A DNA stretch of 8,113 nucleotides from Clostridia bacterium (lineage in GTDB: Bacteria > Bacillota > Clostridia > Oscillospirales > CAG-272), in NCBI GenBank assembly GCA_017958705.1, contig JAGDCE010000117.1:1-8113 (forward strand), in the 5' to 3' direction. The translations under genes were made by a program, and so were the position numbers. Under the pieces are notes generated by a model that did no database searches, was not told the DNA's origin, and saw only the letters and a list, made by a program, of their open reading frames with translations. Positions 5,774 through 8,113 of this stretch are shown one piece after another (the first letter of the stretch is position 1; every line of letters starts with the position of its first letter).

Positions 5774-6236
5774 TTATATCAACTGGGACGAATATTTCAT
5801 GTCAGTTGCGGTGCTCGCCGCGATGCGCAGCAAGGACCCGAACACACAGGTCGGCGCCTGCATAGTCGGCGAGGATAAGAGGATAATATCGACCGGCTAC
5901 AACGGATTCCCGCGCGGCTGTTCCGACGACGATTTCCCGTGGGACCGCGAGGGCGAGGAGACGAAATATCCGTTCGTCGTCCACGCAGAACTGAACGCCA
6001 TACTCAACGCCGGCGGCAGGAACGTCAACGGCGCGACGCTCTACGTCGGACTGTTTCCGTGCAACGAGTGCGCGAAGGCGATAATCCAGGCGGGGATAAA
6101 AGAGGTCGTGTATCTGTCGGACAAATATAACGGCATCCCGTCCAATCTCGCGTCAAAGCGCATGCTCGCGTCGGCGAAGGTCGCGATCCGCAAATTCGAG
6201 CCGGAGCTCGACAGCATAGAGATAAGATTCAGATGA
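5760..6236 (+). CDS. Deoxycytidylate (dCMP) deaminase, ComEB-like
   Basis: This 158-residue cytosolic zinc enzyme converts dCMP to dUMP, the precursor of dTMP. The cytidine/deoxycytidylate deaminase motif is complete: His75 and Glu77 in HAE (zinc ligand and proton shuttle), then PCNEC with Cys101 and Cys104. PNTQVGA (27-33) and NGFPRG (48-53) are typical of dCMP deaminases rather than of tRNA or cytosine deaminases. Length fits the family. The start overlaps the last 14 nt of the glucosaminidase gene; AGGAG at 5745-5749 with a 10-nt spacer supports it. In Bacillus the homologue is comEB in the competence operon, but no competence genes are seen here, so the operon position looks incidental. 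Confidence 0.95.
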   Translation: MKRSDYINWDEYFMSVAVLAAMRSKDPNTQVGACIVGEDKRIISTGYNGFPRGCSDDDFPWDREGEETKYPFVVHAELNAILNAGGRNVNGATLYVGLFPCNECAKAIIQAGIKEVVYLSDKYNGIPSNLASKRMLASAKVAIRKFEPELDSIEIRFR

Positions 6237-6264
6237 TGCGCCGCCGCGGTGCGGAGGTATTTAT

Positions 6265-7371
6265 ATGGTAAATATCGTTATAAAAAAGCGCACGCCTCTC
6301 CCCTGCGGCGAGGTCATGTCGGTCGCCGCGGAGGATGAGGCGGGAAAGACGCTTTCGACCGGGCTGTTCACTCTGACCCGGACCGCTTTTTCCGGCGGGA
6401 CCGTGAAGACGATGACGGCAGGCGGCATAGAGACGCCGCCGGAGAACAGACGGCGCGGCAATATCAGAGCGATGCTCACGCGCATGCACGAGATAGGGCG
6501 TGACGAGGGCGCCGCCGTCGCGCTGCTGCATCCGTTTTCCTTCACGTATTACAATAAATTCGGCTACGAGAGGGTCGCGGATCATCTTATAGCTACGTTT
6601 CCGGCGTCCGCGCTCGATTTCGTCGGTTACGACGGCGGATTCGTCCCGTATGACGAGAGCCTCCTGCCCGATATGCTGAAAATATATGTGGAATTCAGCC
6701 GCGGCAGAAACCTGCTTTTGCCGAGATACGACGGCAGTCATTACACCGGCGGCGGAAAGAGCGCGTATATCTGTTATGAGAACGGAGAGCCGTCGGCATA
6801 CGTCGTCTTCTCCGGCAGCAAGACGTACAGCGTCAACACGTATATAAACACGAAGCTGACCGTGCACGAGCTCGCGTACGTCAGCCCGTCCGCGCTGTCC
6901 CGCGTGTTCTCGTTTCTGCGGATGTTCGAGGGAGAATACGAGACGGTGCAGCTGTGCGACTGCTCGCTGTACCGCGAGGCAGACCTGATGCTGCGGCATT
7001 ATGCGGACACCGAATATAAACTGATACCGGACATCGCCGCGCGTGTGCTCGACACGGAAAAACTTCTTGACGCGCACACGTATCCGCAGAACGACGGTAC
7101 GTTCACCGTCCGCGTGGAAGACGGTATGGACAGCGTCGCCGGACTGTTTTGCGTATCGTACGGCAAAGACGGACACGAGGTCAGGCGGCTCACGGACGGA
7201 GACGCCGATCTGACCGTTACCGCAGGCGCTTTGACGCGCATAATATACGGCGCCCCGGCTTGCGACACGCGCGGGCTGTCGTATCTGCCCGGCGTTAAGG
7301 TGCACAAAGACTGCACGGATCTTATCCGCGCGTTCCCTTGTGTTCCGGCAGGGGTATTTGAACATTTTTGA
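6265..7371 (+). CDS. Eis-like GNAT N-acetyltransferase with short N-terminus
   Basis: This 368-residue protein looks like an Eis-family acetyltransferase, which uses acetyl-CoA to acetylate amines and is built from two GNAT-like halves plus a C-terminal sterol-carrier-like domain. The acetyl-CoA binding segment is PPENRRRGNIRAML (58-71), followed by LLHPFSFTYYNKFGYE (87-102), whose tyrosines include the likely general acid. The chain ends in FEHF. In Mycobacterium Eis the carboxylate of the terminal Phe acts as base, so the matching Phe end is consistent. Only about 50 residues precede the acetyl-CoA motif, clearly fewer than in Eis, so the first helices of the GNAT fold appear missing. The start is well supported by GGAGGT (6253-6258) at 6 nt, and the dCMP deaminase stop is 28 nt upstream, so a longer reading is blocked. 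Substrate is unknown; drug acetylation should not be assumed. Confidence 0.85.
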   Translation: MVNIVIKKRTPLPCGEVMSVAAEDEAGKTLSTGLFTLTRTAFSGGTVKTMTAGGIETPPENRRRGNIRAMLTRMHEIGRDEGAAVALLHPFSFTYYNKFGYERVADHLIATFPASALDFVGYDGGFVPYDESLLPDMLKIYVEFSRGRNLLLPRYDGSHYTGGGKSAYICYENGEPSAYVVFSGSKTYSVNTYINTKLTVHELAYVSPSALSRVFSFLRMFEGEYETVQLCDCSLYREADLMLRHYADTEYKLIPDIAARVLDTEKLLDAHTYPQNDGTFTVRVEDGMDSVAGLFCVSYGKDGHEVRRLTDGDADLTVTAGALTRIIYGAPACDTRGLSYLPGVKVHKDCTDLIRAFPCVPAGVFEHF

Positions 7372-8113
7372 TGAAACCGATTTGTTTATGTATTTCCGTT
7401 GTTCTTTTCGTCTTAACAGTATGCAGTATCGTTTGGCGTACGAAGAAGAATAAGGACGGAAAAAAGCACATCTTGCCGCCTGTGGAAGCATTTTGGATAA
7501 TACTGATTCTTTCGGTATTATATGCCGCGGGTTCGTTTGCTTTGATCATCGTAAATGAGTACTGTAATATACAATTCCTTTTAGTGCATATTATCTTTTT
7601 GATGATTTTAGGGCTTCCGCTGCTCGCTTTGTCGAATTGCGACTGTACTTTCGATAACGCCGGATGTATATATACGACAATGTTCGGAAGAAAACGGGAA
7701 TATTCATATTCGGATCTTACCGGTTTTTCCGTCGGTATTTCGAAAAGCAGTTACAGCATAAAGACAAACGACGGAAAAACGATGTACTTTGACAGCGGCT
7801 CCGACGGTTTCTTCGATTTTCTGCATCTTGCACAGCGTAAAAACAGAGGCTTTTTATACCTTGAAAACGATCCTTATGACGAGGACAAAAAGCATTTTCC
7901 GGATCCTTACAAAGGCAACGTCAGACACGGCTGGTTATTCTTCCTGCTGTATTTTCTGCTGACGGTGATATCTGTTTTTGGGACGGTATTCTTTATCCGC
8001 GAATTAACCGGATTGCCAAATGAATCAGATCAGTTTCTGACCGTTGAAACTACGGTTGCGGATCTGACAAGAAACCGCTCGGACTGGTATCTTACCACGA
8101 GCGGCGGGGAGAG
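7371..8113 (+). CDS. Multispanning membrane protein of unknown function (3' end outside window)
   Basis: An open frame runs from ATG at 7371-7373 to the window end (247 codons, no stop). Hydrophobic helices lie at about residues 4-22, 40-61, 68-88 and 187-209. Between the third and fourth is a soluble loop (89-186) with a strand-rich pattern (CTFDNAGCIY, FGRKREYSYSDLTGF, a short ..TNDGK.. hairpin) that resembles pleckstrin-homology-like domains of bacterial membrane proteins. This is a fold impression only. A second soluble part begins after residue 210 and is cut. The start codon overlaps the acetyltransferase stop (TGATG), and no good ribosome site is present; GGGG at 7351-7354 is too distant, so translation probably depends on coupling. 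Its base composition is much more AT-rich than its neighbours, with repeated TTA, TTT and GTT codons, which suggests transfer or different constraint. Confidence 0.82.
   Translation, partial: MKPICLCISVVLFVLTVCSIVWRTKKNKDGKKHILPPVEAFWIILILSVLYAAGSFALIIVNEYCNIQFLLVHIIFLMILGLPLLALSNCDCTFDNAGCIYTTMFGRKREYSYSDLTGFSVGISKSSYSIKTNDGKTMYFDSGSDGFFDFLHLAQRKNRGFLYLENDPYDEDKKHFPDPYKGNVRHGWLFFLLYFLLTVISVFGTVFFIRELTGLPNESDQFLTVETTVADLTRNRSDWYLTTSGGE

Noticed and set aside
6229..7491. Long minus-strand open frame of 420 codons opposite the acetyltransferase
   Set aside because: It is Arg/Val-rich, matches no family I know, and lies opposite a gene with a good ribosome site and recognisable motifs. It also overlaps two other genes of the plus-strand operon.

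Overview
The window looks like a chromosomal segment of a Gram-positive anaerobe of the class Clostridia, probably a high-GC gut lineage. The evidence is strong Shine-Dalgarno sites, sigma-A type promoters, lipobox lipoproteins with long Thr/Pro/Glu linkers, Firmicutes-type wall hydrolases, and frequent ATA and AGA codons in GC-rich genes. No phage, insertion sequence, CRISPR or toxin system is visible.

Left part, minus strand (about 119-2799), read right to left: a promoter at 2771-2799 drives two tandem paralogous VanY-type D,D-carboxypeptidase lipoproteins (2747-1797, then 1783-785), followed by a rho-independent terminator (740-775). A small helical protein of unknown function (727-284) starts directly after the terminator, with its Shine-Dalgarno site touching the T-tract. 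Then come a consensus promoter, a tRNA-Gln(TTG) with encoded CCA, and a GNRA-loop terminator. The first 118 bases hold no gene but contain a repeat-rich, partly palindromic intergenic sequence.

Right part, plus strand (2832-8113): a near-consensus promoter reads away from the VanY promoter into a tightly packed operon. The genes are a ribokinase-like PfkB protein without the catalytic aspartate, a membrane-anchored GH73-type glucosaminidase, a dCMP deaminase, an Eis-like GNAT acetyltransferase with a short N-terminus, and an AT-rich multispanning membrane protein cut by the window end. Gaps are 1 nt or overlaps, except for 28 nt before the acetyltransferase.

Three of the exported proteins act on peptidoglycan: two trim D-Ala from stem peptides and one cuts glycan strands. 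The divergent arrangement therefore looks like a wall-remodelling locus with passenger metabolic genes. No wholly new system is evident. The points most worth checking are the apparent pseudokinase coupled to a wall hydrolase, the gene-converted VanY pair with a 15-copy pentapeptide stalk, the terminator placed against the next ribosome binding site, and the compositional break at the last gene.
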